This document shows positions 36,676 to 50,815 of a stretch of DNA of 64,000 nucleotides, one piece after another. The position numbers were made by a program, and so were the translations under genes. The first letter of the stretch is position 1. Every line of letters starts with the position of its first letter. Location: the NCBI GenBank assembly GCA_037013495.1, contig CM072801.1, positions 100,056,816 to 100,120,815 on the forward strand. Direction: 5' to 3'. The notes under the pieces are model-generated. The model did no database searches, was not told where the DNA came from, and saw nothing but the letters and a program-made list of their open reading frames with translations. This DNA comes from Hippophae tibetana. Taxonomy: Eukaryota; Streptophyta; Magnoliopsida; Rosales; Elaeagnaceae.

Positions 36676-39600
36676 ATGAGTAAGGAAGGAAAAGAACCAC
36701 AAGAGGTCGACTTAAAATTCCTTTTCAACACTTTTAATGACCAATTTAAGATGCTAAATGCAAGGTTGGATGATTTGGGATCCTCTTCCTGTTCTAAATT
36801 ACAGAAAAGAAGATATAAAACATGCGATCTCGAGGAAGAAGATGCTGATTTCATAATGGAAGAGAGCAAGTTGTAAACGTGACAAAAAGATAATGGTTGT
36901 ATAGACAAATGGAGAAATCAAAACTTCCAATTCATGTGATTAAGAGATACCACTAGTGATAGATTGTGAATATACCGCCTAATGATGAACAAGATGACAC
37001 CAAACACGTGATAGAGAGTGTGTGAGTTATCTCATTTTTTCTACAGTTTGAAAGCATGAGTAAGGAAGGAAGAGAACCACAAGAGGTCAACTTAAAATTC
37101 ATTTTCAACATTTTTAATGACATATTTAAGATGCTAATTGCAAGGTTGGATGATTTGGAATCCTCTTCCAGTTCTAAATTACATAAAAGAAGATATAAAA
37201 CATGAGATCTCAAGGAAGAATATGTCGATTTCACCATGGAAGAGAGCAAGTTGTAAACGGGACAAAAAGATCATGATTGTACACACAAATAGAGAAATGA
37301 TAATTTCCAACTCATGTGATAAAGAGATAACAGTAGTGAAAGATTGTCCTAATGTTGAAATGGAAGAACCTATGCATAGAGATGCACTTGTCATAAAGAG
37401 AGTCCAGAAATACCACCTAATGATGAACTAGATGACAACAAACACGTGAGAGTGTGTGAGAGTTATCTCATTTTTTTGTACAGTTTGAAAACATGAATAA
37501 GGAAGGAAGAGAACCAGAAGAGGTCGACTTAAAATTCCTTTTCAATACTTTTAATGACCAATTTAAGATGCAAAATGCAAGGTTGGGTGATTAGGAATCA
37601 TCTTCCGGTTCTAAATTACATATAAGAAGATATAAAACATGAGATCTCAAGTTAGAATATGTCGATTTCACAATGGAAGAGAGCAAGTTGTAAACGGGAA
37701 AAAAAGATCATGGTTGTACAGACAAGTAGAGAAATCAAAAATTACCAATTCATGTGATGAAAAGATACCACTAGTGAAAGATTGTTCTAATGTTGAAATG
37801 GAAGAACCTATCCATAGAGATGCACTTGTCATAAAGAGAGTCCTGAAATACCGCCTAATGATGAACAAGATGACAGCAAACACGTGAAAGAGAGTGTGTG
37901 AGTTATCTCATTGTTTTGTACAGTTTGAAAACATGAGTAAGGAAGGAAGAGAACCACAAGAGGTCGACTTAAAATTCCTTTTCAACACTTTTAATGACCA
38001 ATTTAAGATGCTAAATGCAAGGTTGGATGATTTGTGATCCCCTTCCTGTTTTAAATTACATAAAAGAAGATATAAAACATGCGATCTCGAGGAAGAAGAT
38101 GCTGATTTCATAATGGAAGAGAGCAAGTTGTAAACGTGACAAAAAGATAATGGTTGTATAGACAAATGGAGAAATCAAAACTTCCAATTCATGTGATTAA
38201 GAGATACCACTAGTGATAGATTGTGAATATACCGCCTAATGATGAACAAGATGGCACCAAACACGTGATAGAGAGTGTGTGAGTTATCTCATTTTTTCTA
38301 CAGTTTGAAAGCATGAGTAAGGAAGGAAGAGAACCACAAGAGGTCAACTTAAAATTCATTTTCAACATTTTTAATGACATATTTAAGATGCTAATTGCAA
38401 GGTTGGATGATTTGGAATCCTCTTCCAATTCTAAATTACATAAAAGAAGATATAAAACATGAGATCTCAAGGAAGAATATGTCGATTTCACCATGGAAGA
38501 GAGCAAGTTGTAAACGGGACAAAAAGATCATGATTGTACAGACAAATAGAGAAATCATAATTTCCAACTCATGTGATAAAGAGATAACAGTAGTGAAAGA
38601 TTGTCCTAATGTTGAAATGGAAAAACCTATGCATAGAGATGCACTTGTCATAAAAAGAGTCCTGAAATACCACCTAATGATGAACTAGATGACAACAAAC
38701 ACGTGAGAGTGTGTGAGAGTTATCTCATTTTTTTGTACAGTTTGAAAACATGAATAAGGAAGGAAGAGAACCAGAAGAGGTCAACTTAAAATTCCTTTTC
38801 AATACTTTTAATGACCAATTTAAGATGCAAAATGCAAGGTTGGGTGATTAGGAATCATCTTCCGGTTCTAAATTACATATAAGAAGATATAAAACATGAG
38901 ATCTCAAGTTAGAATATGTCGATTTCACAATGGAAGAGAGCAAGTTGTAAACGGGAAAAAAAGATCATGGTTGTACAGACAAGTAGAGAAATCAAAAATT
39001 ACCAATTCATGTGATGAAAAGATACCACTAGTGAAAGATTGTTCTAATGTTGAAATGGAAGAACCTATCCATAGAGATGCACTTGTCATAAAGAGAGTCC
39101 TGAAATACCGCCTAATGATGAACAAGATGACAGCAAAAACGTGAAAGAGAGTGTGTGAGTTATCTCATTGTTTTGTACAGTTTGAAAACATGAGTAAGGA
39201 AGGAAGAGAACCACAAGAGGTCGACTTAAAATTCCTTTTCAACACTTTTAATGACCAATTTAAGATGCTAAATGCAAGGTTGGATGATTTGTGATCCCCT
39301 TCCTGTTTTAAATTACATAAAAGAAGATATAAAACATGAGATCTCGAGGAAGAAGATGCTGATTTCATAATGGAAGAGAGCAAGTTGTAAACGTGACAAA
39401 AAGATAATGGTTGTATAGACAAATAGAGAAATCAAAACTTCCAATTCATGTGATTAAGAGATACCACTAGTGAAAGATTGTGAATATACCGCCTAATGAT
39501 GAACAAGATGACACCAAACACGTGATAGAGAGTGTGTGAGTTATCTCATTTTTTCTACAGTTTGAAAGCATGAGTAAGGAAGGAAGAGAACCACAAGAGG

Positions 39601-40008
39601 TCAACTTAAAATTCATTTTCAACATTTTTAATGACATATTTAAGATGCTAATTGCAAGGTTGGATGATTTGGAATCCTCTTCCAGTTCTAAATTACATAA
39701 AAGAAGATATAAAACATGAGATCTCAAGGAAGAATATGTCGATTTCACCATGGAAGAGAGCAAGTTGTAAACGGGACAAAAAGATCATGATTGTACAGAC
39801 AAATAGAGAAATCATAATTTCCAACTCATGTGATAAAGAGATAACAGTAGTGAAAGATGTTCCTAATGTTGAAATGGAAGAACCTATGCATAGAGATGCA
39901 CTTGTCATAAAGAGAGTCCTGAAATACCGCCTAATGATGAACAAGATGACAGCAAACACGTGAAAGAGAGTGTGTGAGTTATCTCATTGTATTGTACAGT
40001 TTGAAAAC
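36676..40008 (+). repeat. Eight-monomer higher-order unit D1b, 3333 bp, ending in a chimera
   Basis: This is the tandem second copy of the 3334-bp unit. It is nearly identical to D1a through seven monomers (36676, 37056, 37493, 37933, 38313, 38750, 39190). The eighth monomer (39570) is not the expected 36237 type but a fusion of two other slot types, so the unit closes differently although the length is almost the same. Confidence 0.87.
39570..40008 (+). repeat. Chimeric long monomer (38313-type front, 38750-type back)
   Basis: The front has GAGGTCAACTT, ATGACATATTT and TCCAGTTC as in 33722, 34979, 37056 and 38313. The end has CCGCCTAATGATG, AACAAGATGACAGC, GTGAAAGAGAG and CTCATTGTATTG, as at the ends of 34159, 35416, 37493 and 38750. 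The switch lies in the shared stretch around 39850-39930. It also carries AAAGATGTTCC, found again at 40670, 48650 and 62290. Confidence 0.82.
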
Positions 40009-41643
40009 ATGAGTAAGGAAGGAAGAGAACCACAAGAGGTCGACTTAAAATTCCTTTTCAACACTTTTAATGACCAATGTAAGATGCTAAATGCAAGGTT
40101 GGATGATTTGTGATCCCCTTCCTGTTTTAAATTACATAAAAGAAGATATAAAACATGAGATCTCGAGGAAGAAGATGCTGATTTCATAATGGAAGAGAGC
40201 AAGTTGTAAACGGGACAAAAAGATCATGTTGTACAGACAAAAGGAGAAATCAAAAATTGCCAATTCATGTGATGAGGAGATACCACTAGTGAAAGAATGT
40301 GAATATACCGCCTAATGATGAACAAGATGACAGCAAACACATGATAGAGAGTGTGTGAGTTATCTCATTTTTTCTACAGTTTGAAAGCATTAGTAAGGAA
40401 GGAAGAGAACCACAAGAGGTCGACTTAAAATTCATTTTAAAGACTTTTAATGACCAATTTAAGATGTTAAATGCAAGGTTTGATGATTTGAAATCCTCTT
40501 CCCGTTCTAAATTATATAAAAGAAGATATAAAACATGAGATATCAAGGAAGAATATGTTGATGTCATAATGGAAGAGAGCAAGTTGGAAACAGGACAAAA
40601 AGATCATGATTGTACAGACAAATAGAGATATCAAAATTTCCAACTCATGTGATGAAGAGATAACAGTAGTGAAAGATGTTCCTAATGTTGAAATGGAAGA
40701 ACCTATGCATAGAGATGCACTTGTCATAAAGAGAGTCCTGAAATACCACCTAATGATGAACTAGATGACAACAAACACGTGAGAGTGTGTGAGAGTTATC
40801 TCATTTTTTTGTACAGTTTGAAAACATGAATAAGGAAGGAAGAGAACCAGAAGAGGTCGACTTAAAATTCCTTTTCAATACTTTTAATGACCAATTTAAG
40901 ATGCAAAATGCAAGGTTGGGTGATTAGGAATCATCTTCCGGTTCTAAATTACATATAAGAAGATATAAAACATGAGATCTCAAGTTAGAATATGTCGACT
41001 TCACAATGGAAGAGAGCAAGTTGTAAACGGGAAAAAAAGATCATGGTTGTACAGACAAGTAGAGAAATCAAAAATTACCAATTCATGTGATGAAAAGATA
41101 CCACTAGTGAAAGATTGTTCTAATGTTGAAATGGAAGAACCTATACATAGAGATCCAATTGTCATAAAGAGAGTCCTGAAATACCACCTAATGATGAATT
41201 AGATGACAACAAACACGTGAGAGTGTGTGAGAGTTATCTCATTTTTTTGTACAGTTTGAAAACATGAGTAAGGAAGGAAGAGAACCACAAGAGGTCGACT
41301 TAAAATTCATTTTAAAGACTTTTAATGACAAATTTAAGATGTTAAATGCAAGGTTTGATGATTTGAAATCCTCTTCCCGTTCTAAATTATATAAAAGAAG
41401 ATATAAAACATGAGATATCAAGGAAGAATATGTCGATTTCATAATGGAAGAGATCAAGCTGTAAACGGGACAAAAAGATCATGTTGTAGAGACAAATGGA
41501 GAAATCAAAAATTACCAATTCATGTGATGAAGAGATACCACTAGTGAAAGAATGTGAATATACCGCCTAATGATGAAGAAGATGACAGCAAACACGTGAT
41601 AGAGAGTGTGTGAGTTATCTCATTTTTTCTACAGTTTGAAACC

Positions 41644-44600
41644 ATGAGTAAGGAAGGAAGAGAACCACAAGAGGTCGACTTAAAATTCCTTTTCAACACT
41701 TTTAATGACCAATTTAAGATGCTAAATGCAAGGTTGGATGATTTGTGATCCTCTTCCTATTTTAAATTTCATATAAGAAGATATAAAACATGAGATATCA
41801 AGGAAGAATATGTTGATGTCATAATTGAAGAGAGCAAGTTGTAAACGGGACAAAAAGATCATGGTTGCACAGACAAATGGAGAAATCAAAATTTCCAATT
41901 TATGTGATGAAGAGATACCACTAGTGAAAGATTGTTCAAATGTTGAAATGGAAGAACCTATGCATAGAGATGCACTTGTCATAAAGAGAGTCCTGAAATA
42001 CCACTTAATGATGAACAAGATGACAGCAAACACGTGAGAGAGTGTGTGAGTTATCTCATTTTTTTCTACATTTTGAAAACATGAGTAAGGAAGGAAGAGA
42101 ACCGCAAGAGGTCGACTTAAAATTCCTTTTCAACACTTTTAATGACCAATTTAAGATGCTAAATGCAAGGTTGGATTATTTGTGATCCTCTTCCTGTTTT
42201 AAATTACATAAAAGAAGATATTAAACATGAGATATAGAGGAAGAAAATGCTGATTTCATAATGGAAGAGAGCAAGTTATAAACGCGACAAAAAGATCATG
42301 TTGTACAGACAAATGGAGAAATCAAAAATTGCCAATTCATGTGATGAAGAGATACCAGTAGTGAAAGGTTATTCTAATGTTGAAATGGAAGAAGCTATTC
42401 ATAGAGATGCACTTGTCATAAAGAGAGTCCTGAAATACCGCCTAATGATGAACAAGATGACAGCAAACACGTGAAAGAGAGTGTGTGAGTTATCTCATTT
42501 TTTCTACAGTTTGAAAACATGAATAAGGAAGGAAGAGAACCACAAGAGGTCGACTTAAAATTCCTTTTCAACACTTTTAATGACCAATTTAAGATGCTAA
42601 ATGCAAGGTTGGATGATTTGTGATCCTCTTCCTATTTTAAATTTCATATAAGAAGATATAAAACATGAGATATCAAGGAAGAATATGTTGATGTCATAAT
42701 TGAAGAGAGCAAGTTGTAAACGGGACAAAAAGATCATGGTTGCACAGACAAATGGAGAAATCAAAATTTCCAATTTATGTGATGAAGAGATACCACTAGT
42801 GAAAGATTGTTCAAATGTTTAAATGGAAGAACCTATGCATAGAGATGCACTTGTCATAAAGAGAGTCCTGAAATACCACTTAATGATGAACAAGATGACA
42901 GCAAACACGTGAGAGAGTGTGTGAGTTATCTCATTTTTTTCTACATTTTGAAAACATGAGTAAGGAAGGAAGAGAACCACAAGAGGTCGACTTAAAATTC
43001 CTTTTCAACACTTTTAATGACCAATTTAAGATGCTAAATGCAAGGTTGGATTATTTGTGATCCTCTTCCTGTTTTAAATTACATAAAAGAAGATATTAAA
43101 CATGAGATATAGAGGAAGAAGATGCTGATTTCATAATGGAAGAGAGCAAGTTATAAACGCGACAAAAAGTTCATGTTGTACAGTAAAATAGAGAAATCAA
43201 AAATTGCCAATTCATGTGATGAAGAGATACCACTAGTGAAAGATTATTCTAATGTTGAAATGGAAGAACCTATGCATAGAGATGCACTTGTCATAAAGAG
43301 AGTTTTGAAATACCGCCTAACGATGAACAAGATGACAGCAAACACGTGAAAGAGAGTGTGTGAGTTATCTCATTTTTTCTACAGTTTGAAAACATGAATA
43401 AGGAAGGAAGAGAACCACAAGAGGTCGACTTAAAATTCCTTTTCAACACTTTTAATGACCAATTTAAGATGCTAAATGCAAGGTTGGATGATTTGTGATC
43501 CTCTTCCTCTTTTAAATTTCATATAAGAAGATATAAAACATGAGATCTCAAGTTAGAATATGTGAATTTCAAAATGGAAGAGAGCAAGTTGTAAACGGGA
43601 CAAAAAGATCATGGTTGTACAGACAAGTAGAGAAATCAAAAATTACCAATTCATGTGATGAAAAGATACCACTAGTGAAAGATTGTTCTAATGTTGAAAT
43701 GGAAGAACCTATACATAGAGATGCACTTGTCATAAAGAGAGTCCTGAAATACCACCTAATGATGAACAAGATGACAGCAAACACGTGAGAGTGTGTGGGA
43801 GTTATCTCATTGTTTTGTACAGTTTGAAAACATAAGTAAGGAAGGAAAAGAACCACAAGAGGTCGACTTAAAATTCCTTTTCAACACTTTTAATGACCAA
43901 TTTAAGATGCTAAATGCAAGGTTGGATGATTTGTGATCCTCTTCCTGTTTTAAATTACATAAAAGAAGATATAAAACATGAGATCTCGAGGAAGAAGATG
44001 CTGATTTCATAATGGAAGAAAGCAAGTTGTAAACGGGAGAAAAAGATCATGTTGTACAGACAAAAGGAGAAATCAAAAATTGCCAATTCATGTGATGAAG
44101 AGATACCACTAGTGAAAGAATGTGAATATACCGCCTAATGATGAACAAGATGACAGCAAACACGTGATAGAGAGTGTGTGAGTTATCTCATTTTTTCTAC
44201 AGTTTGAAAGCATGAGTAAGGAAGGAAGAGAACCACAAGAGGTCGACTTAAAATTCATTTTAAAGACTTTTAATGACCAATTTAAGATGCTAAATGCAAG
44301 GTTTGATGATTTGAAATCCTCTTCCCGTTCTAAATTATAGAAAAGAAGATATAAAACATGAGATATCAATGAAGAATATGTTGATGTCATAATGGAAGAG
44401 AGCAAGTTGTAAAGGGGACAAAAAGATCATGATTGTACAGACAAATAGAGAAATCAAAATTTCCAATTCATTTGATGAAGAGATACCATTAGTGAAAGAT
44501 TTTTCTATTGTTGAAATGGAAGAACCTATACATAGAGATGCACTTGTCATAAAGAGAGTCCTGAAATACCACCTAATGATGAACAAGATGACAGCAAGCA

Positions 44601-44650
44601 CATGAAAGAGTGTGTGGGAGTTATCTCATTGTTTTGTACAGTTTGAAAAC
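41644..44650 (+). repeat. Block D2: run of long monomers with an 875-bp dimer
   Basis: Monomer starts: 41644(L), 42081(L), 42519(L), 42956(L), 43394(L), 43832, 44212(L). The pairs 41644+42081 and 42519+42956 repeat at 875 bp, sharing GGTTGCACAGACAAATGG in the first member and AAGATATTAAACATGAGATATAG in the second. The same pair type occurs at 31210+31647. From 42519 onward this is the 11,309-bp-distant copy of block C. Confidence 0.85.
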
Positions 44651-47164
44651 ATGAGTAAGGAAGGAAAAGAACCACAAGAGGTCGACTTAAAATTCCTTTT
44701 CAACACTTTTAATGACCAATTTAAGATGCTAAATGCAAGGTTGGATGATTTGGGATCCTCTTCCTGTTCTAAATTACAGAAAAGAAGATATAAAACATGC
44801 GATCTCGAGGAAGAAGATGCTGATTTCATAATGGAAGAGAGCAAGTTGTAAACGTGACAAAAAGATAATGGTTGAATAGACAAATGGAGAAATCAAAACT
44901 TCCAATTCATGTGATTAAGAGATACCACTAGTGATAGATTGTGAATATACCGCCTAATGATGAACAAGATGACACCAAACACGTGATAGAGAGTGTGTGA
45001 GTTATCTCATTTTTTCTACAGTTTGAAAGCATGAGTAAGGAAGGAAGAGAACCACAAGAGGTCAACTTAAAATTCATTTTCAACATTTTTAATGACATAT
45101 TTAAGATGCTAATTGCAAGGTTGGATGATTTGGAATCCTCTTCCAGTTCTAAATTACATAAAAGAAGATATAAAACATGAGATCTCAAGGAAGAATATGT
45201 CGATTTCACCATGGAAGAGAGCAAGTTGTAAACGGGACAAAAAGATCATGATTGTACAGACAAATAGAGAAATGATAATTTCCAACTCATGTGATAAAGA
45301 GATAACAGTAGTGAAAGATTGTCCTAATGTTGAAATGGAAGAACCTATGCATAGAGATGCACTTGTCATAAAGAGAGTCCAGAAATACCACCTAATGATG
45401 AACTAGATGACAACAAACACGTGAGAGTGTGTGAGAGTTATCTCATTTTTTTGTACAGTTTGAAAACATGAATAAGGAAGGAAGAGAACCAGAAGAGGTC
45501 GACTTAAAATTCCTTTTCAATACTTTTAATGACCAATTTAAGATGCAAAATGCAAGGTTGGGTGATTAGGAATCATCTTCCGGTTCTAAATTACATATAA
45601 GAAGATATAAAACATGAGATCTCAAGTTAGAATATGTCGATTTCACAATGGAAGAGAGCAAGTTGTAAACGGGAAAAAAAGATCATGGTTGTACAGACAA
45701 GTAGAGAAATCAAAAATTACCAATTCATGTGATGAAAAGATACCACTAGTGAAAGATTGTTCTAATGTTGAAATAGAAGAACCTATCCATAGAGATGCAC
45801 TTGTCATAAAGAGAGTCCTGAAATACCGCCTAATGATGAACAAGATGACAGCAAACACGTGAAAGAGAGTGTGTGAGTTATCTCATTGTTTTGTACAGTT
45901 TGAAAACATGAGTAAGGAAGGAAGAGAACCACAAGAGGTCGACTTAAAATTCCTTTTCAACACTTTTAATGACCAATTTAAGATGCTAAATGCAAGGTTG
46001 GATGATTTGTGATCCCCTTCCTGTTTTAAATTACATAAAAGAAGATATAAAACATGCGATCTCGAGGAAGAAGATGCTGATTTCATAATGGAAGAGAGCA
46101 AGTTGTAAACGTGACAAAAAGATAATGGTTGTATTGACAAATGGAGAAATCAAAACTTCCAATTCATGTGATTAAGAGATACCACTAGTGATAGATTGTG
46201 AATATACCGCCTAATGATGAACAAGATGGCACCAAACACGTGATAGAGAGTGTGTGAGTTATCTCATTTTTTCTACAGTTTGAAAGCATGAGTAAGGAAG
46301 GAAGAGAACCACAAGAGGTCAACTTAAAATTCATTTTCAACATTTTTAATGACATATTTAAGATGCTAATTGCAAGGTTGGATGATTTGGAATCCTCTTC
46401 CAATTCTAAATTACATAAAAGAAGATATAAAACATGAGATCTCAAGGAAGAATATGTCGATTTCACCATGGAAGAGAGCAAGTTGTAAACGGGACAAAAA
46501 GATCATGATTGTACAGAAAAATAGAGAAATCATAATTTCCAACTCATGTGATAAAGAGATAACAGTAGTGAAAGATTGTCCTAATGTTGAAATGGAAGAA
46601 CCTATGCATAGAGATGCACTTGTCATAAAGAGAGTCCTGAAATACCACCTAATGATGAACTAGATGACAACAAACACGTGAGAGTGTGTGAGAGTTATCT
46701 CATTTTTTTGTACAGTTTGAAAACATGAATAAGGAAGGAAGAGAACCAGAAGAGGTCGACTTAAAATTCCTTTTCAATACTTTTAATGACCAATTTAAGA
46801 TGCAAAATGCAAGGTTGGGTGATTAGGAATCATCTTCCGGTTCTAAATTACATATAAGAAGATATAAAACATGAGATCTCAAGTTAGAATATGTCGATTT
46901 CACAATGGAAGAGAGCAAGTTGTAAACGGGAAAAAAAGATCATGGTTGTACAGACAAGTAGAGAAATCAAAAATTACCAATTCATGTGATGAAAAGATAC
47001 CACTAGTGAAAGATTGTTCTAATGTTGAAATGGAAGAACCTATCCATAGAGATGCACTTGTCATAAAGAGAGTCCTGAAATACCGCCTAATGATGAACAA
47101 GATGACAGCAAAAACGTGAAAGAGAGTGTGTGAGTTATCTCATTGTTTTGTACAGTTTGAAAAC
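42519..47164 (+). repeat. Segmental duplicate, copy 2 (partner 11,309 bp upstream)
   Basis: This is the partner of 31210-35855. The two copies are nearly identical and differ by scattered single changes, for example TGTTTAAATGG at 42818 (a stop in the pre-protease frame), where the partner has TGTTGAAATGC. An offset that is a whole number of monomers (27) is what unequal exchange or segmental duplication within a satellite produces. Confidence 0.84.
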
Positions 47165-50100
47165 ATGAGTATGGAAGGAAGAGAACCACAAGAGGTCGAC
47201 TTAAAATTCCTTTTCAACACTTTTAATGACCAATTTAAGATGCTAAATGCAAGGTTTGATGATTTGTGATCCTCTTCCTGTTTTAAATTACATAAAAGAA
47301 GATATAAAACATGAGATCTTGAGGAAGAAGATGCTGATTTCATAATGGAAGAGAGCAAGTTGTAAACGGGACAAAAAGATCATGTTGTACAGACAAAAGG
47401 AGAAATCAAAAATTGCCAATTCATGTGATGAAGAGATACCACTAGTGAAAGAATGTGAATATACCGCCTAATGATGAACAAGATGACAGCAAACACGTGA
47501 TAGAGAGTGTGTGAGTTATCTCATTTTTTCTACAGTTTGAAAGCATGAGTAAGGAAGGAAGAGAACCACAAGAGGTCGACTTAAAATTCATTTTAAAGAC
47601 TTTTAATGACCAATTTAAGATGGTAAATGCAAGGTTTGATGATTTGAAATCCTCTTCCCGTTCTAAATTATAGAAAAGAAGATATAAAACATGAGATATC
47701 AATGAAGAATATGTTGATGTCATAATGGAAGAGAGCAAGTTGTAAAGGGGACAAAAAGATCATGATTGTACAGACAAATAGAGAAATCAAAATTTCCAAT
47801 TCATTTGATGAAGAGATACCATTAGTGAAAGATTTTTCTAATGTTGAAATGGAAGAACCTATACATAGAGATGCACTTGTCATAAAGAGAGTCCTGAACT
47901 ACCACCTAATGATGAACAAGATGACAGCAAACACATGAAAGAGTGTGTGGGGGTTATCTCATTGTTTTGTACAGTTTGAAAACATGAGTAAGGAAGGAAA
48001 AGAACCACAAGAGGTCGACTTAATATTCCTTTTCAACACTTTTAATGACCAATTTAAGATGCTAAATGCAAGGTTGGATGATTTGTGATCCCCTTCCTGT
48101 TTTAAATTACATAAAAGAAGATATAAAACATGCGATCTCGAGGAAGAAGATGCTGATTTCATAATGGAAGAGAGCAAGTTGTAAACGTGACAAAAAGATA
48201 ATGGTTGTATAGACAAATAGAGAAATCAAAACTTCCAATTCATGTGATTAAGAGATACCACTAGTGAAAGATTGTGAATATACCGCCTAATGATGAACAA
48301 GATGACACCAAACACGTGATAGAGAGTGTGTGAGTTATCTCATTTTTTCTACAGTTTGAAAGCATGAGTAAGGAAGGAAGAGAACCACAAGAGGTCAACT
48401 TAAAATTCATTTTCAACATTTTTAATGACATATTTAAGATGCTAATTGCAAGGTTGGATCATTTGGAATCCTCTTCCAGTTCTAAATTACATAAAAGAAG
48501 ATATAAAACATGAGATCTCAAGGAAGAATATGTCGATTTCACCATGGAAGAGAGCAAGTTGTAAACGGGACAAAAAGATCATGATTGTACAGACAAATAA
48601 AGAAATCATAATTTCCAACTCATGTGATAAAGAGATAACAGTAGTGAAAGATGTTCCTAATGTTGAAATGGAAGAACCTATGCATAGAGATGCACTTGTC
48701 ATAAAGAGAGTCCTGAAATACCACCTAATGATGACCTAGATGACAACAAACACGTGAGAGTGTGTGAGAGTTATCTCATTTTTTTGTACAGTTTGAAAAC
48801 ATGAATAAGGAAGGAAGAGAACCAGAAGAGGTCGACTTAAAATTCCTTTTCAATACTTTTAATGACCAATTTAAGATGCAAAATGCAAGGTTGGGTGATT
48901 AGGAATCATCTTCCGGTTCTAAATTACATATAAGAAGATATAAAACATGAGATCTCAAGTTAGAATATGTCGATTTCACAATGGAAGAGAGCAAGTTGTA
49001 AACGGGAAAAAAAGATCATGGTTGTACAGACAAGTAGAGAAATCAAAAATTACCAATTCATGTGATGAAAAGATACCACTAGTGAAAGATTGTTCTAATG
49101 TTGAAATGGAAGAACCTATGCATAGAGATGCACTTGTCATAAAGAGAGTCCTGAAATACCGCCTAATGATGAACAAGATGACAGCAAACACGTGAAAGAG
49201 AGTGTGTGAGTTATCTCATTGTTTTGTACAGTTTGAAAACATGAGTAAGGAAGGAAGAGAACCACAAGAGGTCGACTTAAAATTCCTTTTCAACACTTTT
49301 AATGACCAATTTAAGATGCTAAATGCAAGGTTGGATGATTTGTGATCCCCTTCCTGTTTTAAATTACATAAAAGAAGATATAAAACATGAGATCTCGAGG
49401 AAGAAGATGCTGATTTCATAATGGAAGAGAGCAAGTTGTAAACGGGACAAAAAGATCATGTTGTACAGACAAAAGGAGAAATCAAAAATTGCCAATTCAT
49501 GTGATGAGGAGATACCACTAGTGAAAGAATGTGAATATACCGCCTAATGATGAACAAGATGACAGCAAACACGTGATAGAGAGTGTGTGAGTTATCTCAT
49601 TTTTTCTACAGTTTGAAAGCATGAGTAAGGAAGGAAGAGAACCACAAGAGGTCGACTTAAAATTCATTTTAAAGACTTTTAATGACCAATTTAAGATGCT
49701 AAATGCAAGTTTGGATGATTTGTGATCCTCTTCCAGTTTTAAATTATATAAATTTAGATATAAAACATGAGATATCGAGGAAGAATATGTTGATTTCATA
49801 ATGGAAGAGATCAAGCTGTAAACGGGACAAAAAGATCATGTTGTAGAGACAAATGGAGAAATCAAAAATTACCAATTCATGTGATGAAGAGATACCACTA
49901 GTTAAAGAATGTGAATATACCGCCTAATGATGAACAAGATGACAGCAAACACGTGATAGAGAGTGTGAGTTATTTCATTTTTTCTACAGTTTGAAAACAT
50001 GAATAAGGAAGGAAGAGAACCACAAGAGGTCGACTTAAAATTCCTTTTCAACACTTTTAATGACCAATTTATGATGCTAAATGCAAGGTTGGATGATTTG

Positions 50101-50815
50101 TGATCCTCTTCCAGTTTTAAATTATATAAAAGTAGATATAAAACATGAGATATCGAGGAAGAATATGTTGATTTCATAATGGAAGAGATCAAGCTGTAAA
50201 CGGGACAAAAAGATCATGTTGTAGAGACAAATGGAGAAATCAAAAATTACCAATTCATGTTATGAAGAGATACCACTAGTGAAAGAATGTGAATATACCG
50301 CCTAATGATGAACAAGATGACAGCAAACACGTGATAGAGAGTGTATGAGTTATCTCATTTTTTCTACAGTTTGAAAACATGAATAAGGAAGGAAGAGAAC
50401 CACAAGAGGTCGACTTAAAATTCCTTTTCAACACTTTTAAAGACCAATTTAAGATGCTAAATGCAAGGTTGGATGATTTGTGATCCTCTTCCTATTTTAA
50501 ATTTCATATAAGAAGATATAAAACATGAGATCTCAAGTTAGAATATGTGAATTTCACAATTGAAGAGAGCAAGTTGTAAACGGGACAAAAAGATCATGGT
50601 TGTACAGACAAGTAGAGAAATCAAAAATTACAATTCATGTCATGAAAAGATACCACTAGTGAAAGATTGTTCTAATGTTGAAATGGAAGAACCTATACAT
50701 AGAGATCCAATTGTCATAAAGAGAGTCCTGAAATACCACCTAATGATGAACAAGATGACAGCAAACACGTGAGAGTGGGTGGGAGTTATCTCATTGTTTT
50801 GTACAGTTTGAAAAC
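44651..50815 (+). repeat. Block D3: repeat of the 3333-bp unit and its tail
   Basis: Monomer starts: 44651, 45031(L), 45468(L), 45908, 46288(L), 46725(L), 47165, 47545(L), 47984, 48364(L), 48801(L), 49241, 49621, 49999, 50379(L). The first eight make a 3333-bp unit (44651-47983). It restarts at 47984 and matches at +3333 for at least 45113-45406 with 48446-48739 and 45614-45862 with 48947-49195. After 49241 two consecutive short monomers break the L-L-S order. Confidence 0.88.
48364..49998 (+). repeat. Segment repeated 13,641 bp downstream, copy 1
   Basis: Monomers at 48364, 48801, 49241 and 49621 reappear at 62005, 62442, 62882 and 63262, each exactly 13,641 bp later. Private marks shared by both are the C in GGTTGGATCATTTGG (48460 and 62101) and ACAAATAAAGAAATC (48594 and 62235). 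The match stops at the next monomer: 63640 instead resembles 52829. Confidence 0.86.

Larger units (their letters stand above)
33342..41643 (+). repeat. Block D1: L-L-S trimers nested in a 3333/3334-bp unit
   Basis: Monomer starts: 33342, 33722(L), 34159(L), 34599, 34979(L), 35416(L), 35856, 36237(L), 36676, 37056(L), 37493(L), 37933, 38313(L), 38750(L), 39190, 39570(L), 40009, 40389(L), 40826(L), 41264. Long monomers in each trimer are of two kinds: one with GAGGTCAACTT and ATGACATATTT, one with ATGAATAAGG and GGGTGATTAGG. The short one has TGTGATCCCC or GGGATCC. The slot order is strict until the chimera at 39570. Confidence 0.9.
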
